Shown: positions 1-13,085 of the stretch, in pieces
How the letters are laid out: every line of letters starts with the position of its first letter
How positions within the stretch are numbered: the stretch's first letter is position 1
Assembly (NCBI GenBank): GCA_963969345.1
Contig: OZ017770.1
Span: forward strand, 8,317,246-8,381,245
Source: Turbatrix aceti
Lineage: Eukaryota > Nematoda > Chromadorea > Rhabditida > Panagrolaimidae
DNA: 64,000 bases
Reading direction: 5' to 3'
Position numbers and translations under genes: made by a program
The notes under the pieces: generated by a model
Database searches by the model: none
The model's input: only the letters and a program-made list of their open reading frames with translations
What the model was told of the DNA's origin: nothing

Positions 1-14
1 TCTTCTTCTCGATT

Positions 15-926
15 ATGATTTCGAAGAAGCAGAAGATAATTCGCGAGCAGCTTGAAAATGTCACGAAGGACGATGAAAAGCTGACTGGTTTGGCCAAGGC
101 GATGAGTACTCGCGTTCGTATTCTTTCTTCCCCGACCTTCATCCAAGAAGAACTTGACAATAGTAAGTTTTTTCTTGCAATGATCGGATAAGGGGCAAAA
201 TTGAGAGGGGAACGAATTCGGTCGCATTGTTTGCGCTGAATTTTGATTTTTCTGAGTAAAGTGCATATTCGGTAGTGCAAATCTCTCATTGGTGATGCAT
301 ATTTTATCACGCCGTGATAAGAGCTGTGTTTGCTACTTTTTTTAGTTCCGCGACTCCTGTTTGGGGTTGATAGTCGTTTTTCTATCTATTTTGATTGTTT
401 TTCAGATCGTCAAGTGGTTGCAAAGTTCAATCAGCAGCTCGACGGCTTTCGTTTGATGAATCAGAAGCGCCCCACGCGCGAGGATGCGTTTCGTGATCGC
501 GCCTATTGGATGAAGAAACGCGACAAAATCGACTTTCACTACGGCAATTACGAACTCACCGACGGCGAGAAAAGCGTCATTGCCGGCCTCATCACATCTC
601 AGTGCCCATCGGAGGGTATTCCTCTGAATACGAAGATCTGCCGTGCCATTCCTGATGATCTCGTTGCAATCAAAGTTCCGAAGAATCAGGTCTTCAAAGA
701 TCACCCCATCAAGATCGAGCGTCATGAAAAGAAGTTGGCTGACGCGAAACTCGACTTTGAGCAAATGCATCAGTGGCGTGCTCCGGCCTTTGATGCTCTC
801 GTCGACGCTCTCCCCGAGAACGATCCTCATCGTGACCTCCTTCCCGGTTCTGATCTGGATCCGCGTGGCCGCGAAAAAGGCTTCCATTTTCTGAAGCCAA
901 TACCCCACCTCCCGGAAGATGAATAA
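15..926 (+). CDS. Unrecognised protein, 3' part of gene (two exons)
   Basis: Exons 15-162 and 406-926 are joined by a gtaag...ttcag intron with matching phase 1, giving 222 codons from the first ATG in view. The frame stays open to the window edge through short hydrophobic codons, so the true start may lie upstream. The protein is soluble and highly charged, with a Lys/Glu-rich start, a middle rich in Arg, Lys and Tyr around residues 80-110, and a proline-rich acidic end. I recognise no domain. A mitochondrial ribosomal component was considered but nothing specific supports it. The stop codon overlaps an AATAAA at 922-927, a likely poly(A) signal. Coding status is well supported by the splice; function is unknown. 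Confidence 0.7.
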
Positions 927-2181
927 AAAGTACACTGTCAATGGCGGTTGTGTTTTGTTTTTTGATGTTGATGTGTTGTTTTGACTTGAATAAATCGAAA
1001 TGACCACGTGAAGTAACTCGCACAATTGATTGATAATAGTTATTCTTGGGAAAGGGATTTTCTTGCAATGCTTCAATCACGTAAATGTGTTCTTTCACTT
1101 ACGCCTCCGCAGAATTTACTTTTAGCTTATATTTTTGTACAATGACACAAAAACAATGGTCATCCGCGCGCGCTTACATTTGTGTGTTAATTTTGACGCT
1201 TTCGTGTCAAACCAGTTTATATATTATTATTAAGATTTTATATGCAACAGATCACACATGTCCTGGATATTGTAACAATCCATGTTTTGTAAAAACATAA
1301 TAATTTTGAGGTCCGCAATGCCTTTTACAAGTTATGATTTAGAAAAATGCATTACGGCCTTTACAGGATATGCATCTGAACACAACTTTGTTTTATTTAT
1401 CCGAACAACTCCGGAAGCGATAAACTCCCGATCGCGATCGAAACTCTTGCTGAAATCGACGAAAATAATAGTTCTCCTGTCACTAGTCTCGATGACCATT
1501 GTGGAAAGCTGCCGCTACACAATTCGTAGTCAGGCGGGAAAAATCAAACGATGGGAGAAAGAAATGGCTACTAACATAAGAAGCATCAGTTGACAATTGA
1601 GCTCGCCCAATGTGCTAAAGCATCGCCAGAAAAAGGAAGAATACCAGGAAATGGACGAGCCATTGCCGTCCACGTCATCCTTGTCGGAGCAACCTCCCTT
1701 CACGCCACGTTTGTCCGAACCATTGCCGTTCACGCCATTTGCACGCAGACGACGATAGAATGTTCTAAAAGACGCTTGATTAGTTCAATTTGGAACTGAT
1801 ATTCAAGATAAAGTGGTTTACTTTGCAAAGTTCTGAATCTAAAAATATCTTTAAAAAACGAAATGTTATTATTTATGAAAGCTGCGGCATTGCTAAATAT
1901 CTTCAGCGAGATTGCGCGACGGCTCGAATTTGTTCCCTGCATAACCCATCTGACAAAGACATTGGTAAGGTGTACAGAAAATGCAACAGCATCAAGAATT
2001 AATACATGTTGCCTGTCATTCTTCTCGAATGCTACACGTCATCTCTGACGCGTTCAAACTGCTTCAGGATTCCACGAAGTTGGCGACGGATGCCATCATG
2101 GCGGCATGCAAGATGAAGTTGGCGATGCCAAATCGGGAATTTTCTGGTGGCAATGTTGAAACACATCGCAGGATAAAATAC
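927..2181. other. Gene-poor interval with decayed coding-like stretches
   Basis: No intact gene is seen. At 1318 an ATG opens a frame of about 35 plausible codons. Coding character then continues in another frame to about 1509 (Glu/Asp-rich, ending near a TAG). A third frame at about 1614-1756 encodes a Pro/Ser-rich stretch in which the block L-S-E-x-x-P-F-T-P is roughly repeated. This is the pattern of a frameshifted relic, but I cannot name the parent. The rest is AT-rich. Confidence 0.3.
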
Positions 2182-2359
2182 AAAAAAGCGATTGCAACCA
2201 AAATTATGATAAAAGTCAGGGCAGAGTGCAAATATTTCCATCCAATAAGTTCGCACGCAATGCCTTCGTATTCAGGTGTAAGGATGCATTCAATATCTCC
2301 TGCGAATGAGGTTTATTTTGTGAAATCCTGTCGAATTTCACAAAATAAACCTCATTCGC
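2182..2359 (-). pseudogene. Inverted fragment of the SLC17-like transporter exon 2
   Basis: Read on the minus strand, 2184-2290 matches the start of exon 2 of the transporter genes at 11489, 14116 and 27097 almost base for base. It includes the codons for the P-E-Y-E-G-I-A loop and the following membrane segment. Homology stops abruptly inside a T run at about 2183. On the other side the normal sequence is interrupted by a hairpin. No other exons and no promoter accompany it, so it is a dead fragment about 9 kb from the live copies and in opposite orientation. Confidence 0.85.
2302..2359. repeat. Perfect 25-bp inverted repeat (hairpin) within the transporter relic
   Basis: Arms 2302-2326 and 2335-2359 are perfect reverse complements around an 8-base loop. 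The right arm is the genuine (minus-strand) transporter sequence. The left arm is an inverted copy that replaces about 13 bases of the normal exon. Confidence 0.9.
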
Positions 2360-2773
2360 TTTTTGGGGTCTCCTCGTGAATAAATGCAGTTTAGAAGAAA
2401 ATTATTGTCGACTCGTTTGATAATGATATGCAAATTTCTTCCGTTGCCAGTGGTCTGTTTGACGGTACTGTAGAGCGTCGTCTTGTTCTTCGGGTTGCTG
2501 TTTGGTTTGTCTCAAATCCGCCTGGAAGAAGCTAATACCCAGCTGAAAAAGCTAAAATTTGACCACGAAGAACTGACAATGACAACCCCTTCGCCTAACC
2601 TTCAAAAAACAAGGACATCGTGTCAGGGACCAGGCTCGCAGACCCAACCCGACTCCCGTCCCCAAACTGATTTATATAACCCCTTTGATCAATTTCAATC
2701 AATCAATTCAATTTATCTCTTACTCGTACACACGGGATTATACAAATCAGTGGGGTCGTACGAAGAGGGGTCA

Positions 2774-2956
2774 TCAAAGAAAAACAATCCGTCTGAAATC
2801 GAAGTCCTTGGTAGAAGCGTTGTAGGCAATGGCGAGGTCGTCGGTCCAGCGCATGCGTGGTCGTCCTAGCGGTCGCTTGGCTTCCACGTAGTCTTCTGTG
2901 GGGCGCCAGTCTGACAGTCGGACTGCCCAGTTGTCGTCGTCGGTCGTCGCGAGCGA
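2774..2956 (-). mobile_element. 3' end of a non-LTR (LINE) reverse transcriptase ORF, fragment
   Basis: Minus-strand codons from about 2953 to the TGA at 2774-2776 encode an ending of the form W-R-P..., R-P-x-G-R-P-x-x-R-W-x-D-D, then a short tail. This is the familiar C-terminal signature of RTE/CR1-type LINE polyproteins. An in-frame stop lies just upstream at about 2957. No endonuclease or catalytic RT domain is present, so this is a 5'-truncated dead copy. Assignment to a LINE is confident; the exact clade is not. Confidence 0.7.
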
Positions 2957-3070
2957 TTAACCCCTTTGATATCCGTATATAAGTGCCGTGGTCCCTAATA
3001 AAGCCAACCCCCTTTGACTCGATCATGCGATGACGTGATTCATAGTAAAATGAGTGACAGAAATTGATCA

Positions 3071-3256
3071 ATGACAGAAAATGAAAAGAAATCAATGAAT
3101 GAAAGAGCACTTGGGGCACAGGAGAAAATTATCAACGCCACGGAGAAATTTTGTAAAAAGACTGCAGTCTGTCATTTGAGACAATGACAGAAAATGAAAA
3201 GAAATCAATAAATGACCAAGCACTTGGGGCACAGGAGAAAATTGTCGACGCCACGG
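3071..3256. repeat. Direct repeat, 2 x 73 bp, covering the 3' end of the mut-7 reading frame
   Basis: Copy 1 is 3071-3143 and copy 2 is 3184-3256, with roughly eight differences. Copy 2 contains the last codons and stop of the minus-strand mut-7 homologue; copy 1 lies just beyond in its 3' flank. It looks like a local tandem duplication of the gene's end. Confidence 0.85.
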
Positions 3257-6200
3257 GGATTTTTGTGATCCGCAAGAAGCTTAAGTCTGCCCTCGTCCTC
3301 GGCTCCGCCTCCGCCGACGCTGACGCACAGGTCCTTCTCTTTGATGGTGCATTTGACGTCTCCGGATTCGTAAGTCTTCAGAACACTGTCAAACTTCCAC
3401 TCGGGATTCGTCTTCGTCGCTTCGGCAATGGCAGTCTCAGGAGCATCATCTGGGAGGTTCTTGAGCGTGAGTTGGTTCTGGATACGCAGCAGGCAGTATC
3501 CGAGAGCTTTGTAAACTCCGACTGGGATGTTGACAGTGCGCTCGTTTCCTCCGCACTCAGGGCAGTTCAGAAAGATGCCTTCGTCAACGATGACCTGCGT
3601 CGCCCGAAGGACATGCTCGACGACTGTCGGGACCGGATCGTGGCCGACAGGCTTGTGCTTGATGAGGTGGCTCGGGAAAAAGAAGTTGTTCAGTTGGCAC
3701 AAAGGCTTCTGGAAAATGACACTTATAAAACTTCTTGAATGCATTTATTTTTTTTATTTTAATAAAGCCTTTGAAAAAACTGTGTTGTTAAGTTCACTTT
3801 TTTTTTTAAATTGCTAATTGAATTTAAAAAATCATCGTTTTTTCGTTTTAACAAACAATTTTTTGCAAAAAAATGCTCGCTTAAAGCAAAAACCTTAAAA
3901 AAGTTTTAATAAAAAAAATAACAACACACTTAAAAAAATAATTTAAATGTTTTCTCGCTCTAATTTCATTTTCAAAACAATAAACTCACATAGTTGGTGA
4001 GAAAGTATAGATTGCTTTTCTTCGGGTCGTGTGCATGAATTAGTTCTTTCAGAATATCAAATTCCTGAATGCTGGTGACGCCCTGTTGCGTGCACTTCAT
4101 CCGGTACTCCAGCACCTGGAAACCGCATTGTCGAAGATAGGGAACCGCGTTGAAAAAAGCCCTTTCGACGACAAGGAACAGGTCCTTCGGATTCTTCGGA
4201 ACCTGACCTTCCAGAGCCAGTCGAAGGTCGTCCTGCATGCCAACGATGGCGGTGAGATTTGCATCGCGTTCATTCTTTGCCTTCACGCATGGATGTTTGG
4301 CGGGTGTAGGATTAACCCGAAGGCGGTTTGGGTATTTGTCATTAAGACTGCCGTTGAGCTTGAGCGAGAGGTTGGGGAAAGCTTCCGCCGCTTCTGCGAC
4401 CTTCTTCTTGAGAACGTTGAACGCGAGTTTGGTAAAAGCGGCGTCCTTAGCGGCGTAGAGCAGTTGTTGTGTCGAGACCGGGCGCTTTTGCCAGTTGCTG
4501 AGCGCGTCTTCCTTGTCCATTTTCTGGCCCAAAAGCAATTCCGCGATGTAATTCAGCGAGAAGCTTTCAAATCTCTGGGGCACGATCTTTTCTCTGACTT
4601 CGGCCGGTTGTTCGTTGATCTGAAGCCGGAACCTCAGTTGGAACGGTTTAATTGTTTTCATCAAACACTTACGTTTCGCATGAAAATTTTGAGACAATCA
4701 AAATCACATCGAGTCATCTCGGTCTGCGCTTTGAATCCGGGAACGCTCTGAAGCATGCGGATGTCAGCCTGGACGTCGAATCCGATGCGGTGCATGTCAG
4801 AACCACAAAAGTGATTCCAGAAAGTTGTCCAGTGCGAGGGTTTCAGCACTTTTTTCAGCGTGACCAAGTCAAGCAGATGGACGTTGTAATTCAGCGCAAC
4901 TTGAAGCAGCGAAGCCCTGAAAAAAGACGTACAACAACAAAATTCGTGCCAAGAGACTCACTCGACTCCAGAAAGCGCACTTTGGCAAACGTAGGATCCT
5001 TCGACGTCAAATCCAATTTCAGTTTCGCTTGCGAGAGAGGTGAGGAAGTTTTCAAACTTCTCAACGTCGTCCACGAAGTACACGCACAGCTTGTTGTCCG
5101 GGAATCCCAGGTTAGACGGCATCTCGCTAAAAAAATCCCAATGAAATTTCAGAAGCCTAAATCAGTCTAGAACCCACGCGGTAACTTCGTATTCTTGGAT
5201 CTCGGTGCTCTGCTCCAGGTCGAACTGCTCAAACTCGCGTTGCAGCTTTCGACAATTTGCACTGTACCGGGCGCGGAGGAATCGGTCGGCGCCGACGGCT
5301 TTTTTGACATCACCATCGTCCAACTTGCAGGCCAGAAGCGCGGCAGTGAGGAATTCGGGATCGTCGGCGGCCGCGCGGTTGAACATGCTTGGCTTCATCT
5401 TGCAGGGACCGATCATTTCCTGAAACGATTGACAGTTATAACGAGAAAAAAAAGAGAAAAAAATTGAAGGTAATTATTTTTTTCTTATAAAACGTTTTTT
5501 TTTCTATTTTTTTTGTTTAAACAAAATTGTTTCAGTATTTTTAACCACGTGCAAGCGCGACATCCACGGCATCCATTGTAGATCTAAGATACTTTGTAGA
5601 CTTCACAATCGTACAACAACCGTGAAAAAAAAGAGACAATTTCTGTTGACGCAGACGTTGACTTGACGCGTCTCAACCGGGACAGGCGCTCACGACGCGC
5701 AACCTGCCTGCCGCTAGCTCCCCTTGACCAGAATGACGACTCTGCGTCATCGGTCACTCACGGTTGGTCTATGTGCTGCCGGCACACGCTTCCCTCGTGG
5801 CCGCACACGTTTTTTGCCACGCCGCGCTCGTGGCTCGATCACCAGTCCCCGTGAATAACTTTTTCGCATTTCCACTATGCTTTTAATTGTTTTGATTAAA
5901 AATGTGTTCAGAATTTGGTCACACTTTAAAAAAATGACAATATTAAAAAAATCATATGAAAAAAAAATTTTTTTTCAGAATCAAAGTTAAAAAAATTGTA
6001 ATAAAAAAATAAAAATTTAAAAAAAAAGTTAAAAAAAAAATTTTGCTAGTTATGTGAGTTGGTTAAAACAAGCCAGCTTACCTTGATAAGCTCATACTTT
6101 TCCTTGTTAGAAGTCATGGCCCTGAGCCAGAATGGCAAGTCGACAGCCCGACGTTCCCCGATCGTGTTGGGGATAATCTTGAGTTGCTCCTTTTCGTCAA

Positions 6201-7147
6201 ACTCCTTTGCGTATTCGATGATCCGCTTTCGCAGATCGTTGATGGAGTAGCGAGCAAGGAGTGACTTGAATGAAGCCGAAGCGCTGTTGTCCTTCTGAAT
6301 TTGGTCATCCAGCCAGTGCAGGCTCTGGCGTCTGACTTCCGGCTTGACGAAGAAGACGTTGGGGATGTCCAGACCAGTAGCCAGAAACACGGCCGGCACG
6401 ATGATCGCAATGTGCTCGGTAAAGACGTCATCCAACTCGAGAGAGTGGAGCCACACCACCGCGTTTTGAGTGGACGTCGAAAACAGACGAAGAAGAAGTT
6501 TGACGAACCTCTTATGAACGGTCGAGTTGCGATTGCGAAGACCGAACAGGAGATCGAGAGGTTGGCTGACGGCTTTGGCCTTCAGATTCATGATGTAGGG
6601 CAGCGCGCGCACCTAGGTTATGGATACGGTAAATTTCGGAACAAATTTTTAAAAAAAGTTAAAAAAAATGAAAAAAAAAATTTGATGAAGAAAGAAAAAC
6701 TTTAAAAAATACTGTCACTGTACAATTTAGAAAAGAAATAATCGATAAAAATGACAAAACAAAAAAAAAACTTACAGCTCGGCTGACAAGCACAGGATTG
6801 AGCGTCGGACTGACCGCATCTCCAAGATTCGTCAGCGCGACGCCAACGTTTTTGGTGATAAAAGAGCTCAGAAACGTGATAGCTTTCCTCTTCGAGACTT
6901 CGTCACCGGCGTTGTCGACGATGTTGCCGAGGATGCTGACGATATTGATACACCGCAGACGCATGCGCGAAATCGAGCCGTTCGGTTCGAGAGTGACGAC
7001 AGTCGCGATCACGCCATCAAAAGCGGGTGGGTAGTCAATTCTTGAATGAACGATACTTGTAATGAAATTATGGATGCTGCAGTAACCTCGCTGTGTAGAC
7101 TCTTCGAGTCCCTGAAGAACAAAGGGAGGCACTCCATGGTCAGCCAT
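3205..7147 (-). CDS. mut-7: MUT-7-like 3'-5' exonuclease (DEDDy + Mut7-C)
   Basis: Seven exons: 7147-6776, 6612-6082, 5419-5178, 5126-4962, 4916-4673, 4619-3990, 3708-3205. Together they give 895 aa, close to my recollection of about 910 aa for C. elegans MUT-7, which acts in small-RNA (mutator/RNAi) pathways. The N-terminal ~380 residues are helical and unassigned. The exonuclease domain spans about 410-590. It shows a D-x-E motif (G-F-D-V-E-G, ~419), a middle Asp (A-D-I-R-M-L, ~485) and the final Y-x3-D (Y-A-A-K-D, ~574), all consistent with an active DEDDy fold. Residues ~640-790 resemble the Mut7-C PIN-like region, with a C-P-E-C zinc-ribbon half. The family role is established elsewhere; orthology to mut-7 rather than human EXD3 is inferred. 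The last ~20 codons fall in a locally duplicated sequence. Confidence 0.85.
5420..6081 (-). other. Intron 2 of mut-7 with a GC-rich island
   Basis: This intron is mostly A/T runs, but about 5640-5855 is distinctly GC-rich with many CG dinucleotides. It holds a 62-codon open frame on the plus strand that I cannot assign. It could be inserted DNA or a regulatory island. Confidence 0.4.
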
Positions 7148-7293
7148 CCTGAACTGAAATATTTAGATGTGAAATAATACACAAAAGATATAAGAGCAAG
7201 AGAAGTGAGCACGCAAAATGAGGAGAGGGGCGAAACTGTATATTAGATCCTATTCTCAGCTCGTTCTGAAAAAGTATCCCAAGGTACTAACTA

Positions 7294-7711
7294 GGGCCCG
7301 CTGATTTCAAAAATGCAAAAATTAGCCGGGACACGCAAATGCAAGCGAGTTTTAGCCCTTGGAAAATCCCCTAAATCAAAGGGAGCGCGTATACACTTTC
7401 GCGTAGGAAACGGGGAACAGAAAGTGCAAGTAAGTGTTCCCTCCTAATAAAGTTGCCGAAATAACATATTCGACGCTTGCGTTGTTTCCTATGCCAAAAC
7501 CTATGCCTTATCACTAAGCACTATGCCTAAGCCCTAAGCCTAAGCCTAAACCCTATGCCCCGTTGCAAGCACGAAAATTCACACGCTGTTCCCCGTTGTA
7601 AACGCTAAAATTCACGCGCACTCCCCTTGTTTTGGGAGTTTTCGAAAGGCAAAAACTCGCTTGCGCGTTGCGTCTGCGGGCTAATTCTAGCATTTTTGGA
7701 ATCAGCGGGTC
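7294..7711. mobile_element. Foldback/MITE-like element with long imperfect terminal inverted repeats
   Basis: The left end (7294-7330) and right end (7675-7711) are about 85% reverse-complementary. Complementarity resumes further in around 7341-7353 and 7650-7662 (GCAAGCGAGTTTT and its complement), so the arms approach 90 bp. No coding capacity. No clear target-site duplication was found, so superfamily is unassigned. Confidence 0.7.
7500..7560. repeat. Degenerate telomere-like GCCTAA repeats inside the foldback element
   Basis: The sequence cycles through CCTATGCC, CCTAAGCC and CCTAAACCC. GCCTAA is the reverse complement of the nematode telomere unit TTAGGC. Only a few units are exact. Confidence 0.6.
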
Positions 7712-8777
7712 TGAATTAGTACATTAGAACACTTTTTTGGACGCACGGGGGTAAGGAACTGATCTGCTGTCAACAAGCGATAAACGACCGCATATATAGA
7801 GAGAACCGCGTTTGTCAACAACCTCGACCCGAGAGTACGATATTCTTTCGCGTCGAGTGCGCTCGCGTTTCGTTTTGGCTCTGTCTGCTTTCGCTGCGCT
7901 CTCTCTATGCGAAAACTTTGAAAGCAAAGATATCAGGGTTTTCTTATTTGATTTTTTGTACCTCCGCTCTCGCTCTTTTATTTTTTTTTTTTTTCTTGTT
8001 TGCTTCGCTCGCAATTCTTTTTTTTTTCCACTGCTTGCTCCACTCCCGCTTATGAGCAGAGCGGGAGCGAAACGAAAATCGCCATCACTCCAAGTAAATT
8101 TCAATATTGGGGGCAAAAGTAAAAATTCAAAGGTTTTTCAGATGTTTAGACAAATTTTAGTGAAAAATCTACTCGAAAGTTAACGGGAATGATAAAAAAT
8201 CAGAAAAATTGAAAATAAATTGGTAGTGTTTTTTGAAATCAATTTGCCTTCGCCTCTCACTCCTTCAAGATTGGTGCGCTCACTAAGCTCCCGCTCCTTT
8301 TTTTCAAATTTTTTTCCGCTCGCGCTCCTATTTTTTTTTCCTTTCCCCACTAGCACCGCTCCCGCTCAGGAGCAGTGTTGTCGGATCACCTTGCTCGTCA
8401 CTTCGGTTTGTTTTCATGTTAATGTTGTGGCGTCGTAATCTCGGATCGGGATCACTACTGCCTTGCTTCTCTGTTTTTGTGTCTGTACGAGGACATAACA
8501 TTTTAAGTCAAATTTGAAAACCCTGGCCATCACATTGTTATCCATGATTTTTATTAGTAAGATAGTATGTGGGAAATTAAATCGTACAAAAGTATGGATA
8601 ATATGGGATGCACGGAAGAGGTTGAAATATCGTTTACAATGCTAAATACAAAATTTATCTCATAAGTGATAGCACAAGAAGCACGGTTTTGGTTGCACGC
8701 CTTCTCGCGGGGCTTTGGCTTGATATCTTGCTGCGATGAAGACTCTCTCGATCGGTTGAAGGCAGGAAAAAGTGTTT
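7712..8777. other. Low-complexity interval between sax-1 and mut-7
   Basis: It holds poly-T tracts and scattered GAGCG/CGCTC-rich words (about 7850-8070 and 8260-8380) that pair with each other imperfectly. The same word family recurs at 15470-15565. I see no gene. Confidence 0.5.
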
Positions 8778-10554
<1,777 letters not shown>

Positions 10555-10921
10555 TGAAACCGGAACACACGATACGAATTTGCAGCTATACAATTTGATG
10601 AATGCAGCTAATCGCAAAGAGACGCGAGCACAACTCGATATTTGTTGTGAGAATAAAATGCGTGCGAGCAGAGTGCGGAACTGTCCGCGAAATGGGTGCT
10701 GCGTTTTCAATCTTCATGGGATGTAAGGATGCTCCCAGGCTGGGGTCCCAGCGTAAAACGTAATGACAAAAATGCGAATTGGAAACTCTTCAGATTTGTT
10801 TTGCATTCTATCACAAAACGAATTGCATTGCAAAAAAATTAATTCAAACATAAATGCACAAAAAATACAAAAAAACATAAAAAAACAATAAATGGGAATT
10901 TTTTGAAATGAAAATGAATGG
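10555..10921. other. Intergenic region between sax-1 and the first transporter gene (divergent)
   Basis: The two genes are head-to-head, so this should hold both promoters. The right part (from about 10770) is recognisably related to DNA ahead of the second and third transporter copies. Confidence 0.5.
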
Positions 10922-11015
10922 GGGTAAGCATGACAAATCATTAAAGGGATACGTATTTATACTTGCTCGCATAAAACACGATACCAGGTCGAATAGCACA
11001 TCATTGTGGTATAAA
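10922..11015 (+). promoter_or_regulatory. Putative promoter/5' leader of transporter copy A
   Basis: Shares with the other two copies the order TGACAA, a TATTTA(A/T)A box, CTCGC(T/A)TATAAAA and GATACCAG, then the ATG. Conservation across three copies supports function, though recent duplication could explain it alone. Confidence 0.45.
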
Positions 11016-12642
11016 ATGGCTAAATTTTACTTTTTTAATCATACTCGACATTTCTTGTTAGCTTTACTAATAATCTACTGTGCATTGGCCGCAGTATTCA
11101 ATAATATCACTCCAGTGTACGCTACGTGTTGGAATTCATATGAAGGTCCAAATGCTTTTCCTTTGGATACCATGTTGCTTATTTCATCTCTTCAAAATTA
11201 CTTAAAGATTCCTGCGTGCCTTGCTATTCCACTCCTGAATAGGAAATACGGATACAAGGTGTCGTTTATGATTACAACGAGTATCTTTCTAATTTCATCA
11301 ATTGGATTATCCATCCTACCCCAATACGGACTTTGGGTTTATGCTGTTTTTTCATGTATTAATGTATGGATTTAACAAGAAATAGTATTTTAAAAGAAAT
11401 TTTTAATAGATTTTTTTAATTTGACTAAAAAAAACAAAAAAACTGAAAAAAAAAAATCACTAAAAAACTGATAACAATTTTTTTACAGATAATGGCCTAT
11501 GCAGGAACAGCAACAATAATAGGTGCATTTATTCGCGAATGGGCCCCATTAAGCGAACTAGGTTTATTTTGTGGAATTGGCTATGCGGCAGGGGATATTG
11601 GATTAATCCTTACACCTGAATACGAAGGCATTGCGTGCGAACTTATAGGATGGAAATATTTGCACTCTGCCCTGACTTTTGTCATAATTTTGGTTGCAAT
11701 CGCTTTTTTTGCGTTGTTTACCGATTTCCCACGTCAAAATCCGCATGTTTCTCCTGAAGAACTTGAATATATTCTCAAAGACAAGATTGAAGAACGCGAA
11801 GTCGAACGAATTCCCTATAAGGGCATTTTTTGTGATATCCCGATGCTTCTGACGATGATTGTCGCAACACCAGTCGTGATCTCAGATTTTACGTACTACA
11901 GTCTGCTACCAGAATATATTAACCAGGTGTATCATTTGTCGGTGATTGAAAACAGCAGAGTGCTAACTATCTCACCCGTCTTGTCAACTTGTATAAAATG
12001 CTTACTCCCGTTTCCGGATATGCTGCTGAAGGTGTCCGATCAAGCAAAGTTCTACCTTTACGGGGGACTGTCGTTTGTCTTTTTCAACCTAGGATTGGTA
12101 ATGATGGTTTTCATAACAGACAGCACGCTGTGGATTCTTATTCTTTCGCAAGTGTTTTATGGTATTGGCGCCGGATTTGTAGACCAGTCCTTTCGAAAAG
12201 CAGTTCAAATTGTTTGTTTTTTTGCATTTACTTGTACTTAATTTGCGTTATTTGGACTTTCATGTTACAGATGGCAGCTCAGCACATTCACGCCGTCATA
12301 TCATATGTAAAATAGTTTTACACTTTTGTAATATAAATTTAAAAATATTTTTAGTCAAGCTTTGCAAATACCCTGATTGGGGGTTCCACGACATTAATAT
12401 TCAGCAAATGCTTTGACGCTTCGCCAAGCTTAGAGAAATATCGATGGACCTTTGGAATAGCTACTGTCGCCAATTTTTTTGGAATGGTAGCACAGCTCGC
12501 TACTTTTGAGACCAAACCAAGACCTTTTACCCTGCAGAAATTGGACAAAAAACCTGTGCCTCACAAAAACAATACTGAGAGTACCACTGCTTCAACACCG
12601 AATGACACTAACGACATTCCGTACATCGACAACGCAGAATGA
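11016..12642 (+). CDS. SLC17-like MFS anion transporter, copy A
   Basis: Exons 11016-11363, 11489-12211, 12271-12306 and 12355-12642 give 464 aa. The 36-bp exon 3 is bounded by introns of 59 and 48 bp. Many hydrophobic segments are visible. The cytosolic region after the sixth (D-F-P-R-Q-N-P-x-V-S-x-x-E-L-x-Y-I) resembles the P-x-V-S/T-x-x-E motif of the SLC17 family (sialin, phosphate and vesicular glutamate carriers). The C-terminal tail is Thr/Asp/Asn-rich and cytosolic. The substrate cannot be read from sequence. Intron 2 contains an in-frame stop in this copy but not in copies B and C, showing it is really an intron. It is first of three tandem paralogues and is nearly identical to copy C from exon 2 onward. 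Confidence 0.85.
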
Positions 12643-12989
12643 CAATTGATATTCTTTGTTTTGTATTTCAATAAATGTAAACGCTGAAATAAATTTTTTT
12701 TGCATCAAGTATTTGTTTGCAAAAAAATTTTCATTGAAATCATCGGTTGTTGCCTCCATCATGAATACAAAAATCCTTGTCACAAAAAACTTTATAGTGC
12801 TCTTGTACCTTGAATAAATGAGTATTTGTCCTGCGACAGAGAAAAATGCGAAATTGAAACTGTTCCAATTTGTTTCACATTCCATCGCCAAACGCATTGT
12901 ACATAGTATTGCAAAATATCTTCCCATTTACAAAGGTGCAACAAATACAACAAAATCCAGAAACAACGAATAGAAATTTTTGAATTTTA
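12643..12989. other. Spacer between transporter copies A and B
   Basis: Begins with the 3' end (AATAAA near 12670) and continues into DNA closely related to the sequences following copies B and C. It belongs to the duplicated unit; no gene. Confidence 0.6.
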
Positions 12990-13085
12990 TTGTTAGCGTG
13001 ACAACCCGTTATTGAGAATTCGTATTTAAACTCGCTTATAAAAAAACTTATAAGGGCACGATACCAGAGTTTATTGCGGTAGGTC
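12990..13085 (+). promoter_or_regulatory. Putative promoter/5' leader of transporter copy B
   Basis: Contains TATTTAAACTCGC followed by TTATAAAAAAACTTATAA, which is a near-perfect palindrome, and GATACCAG upstream of the ATG. Nearly identical to the region ahead of copy C. Confidence 0.5.

Noticed and set aside
402..1098. Minus-strand ORFs of 224 and 129 codons
   Set aside because: They overlap the spliced plus-strand exon, run through AT-rich flank and show no domain.
7724..8438. ORFs in the low-complexity interval
   Set aside because: Composed of Arg/Ser/Phe runs from poly-T and CGCTC words; no protein-like organisation.
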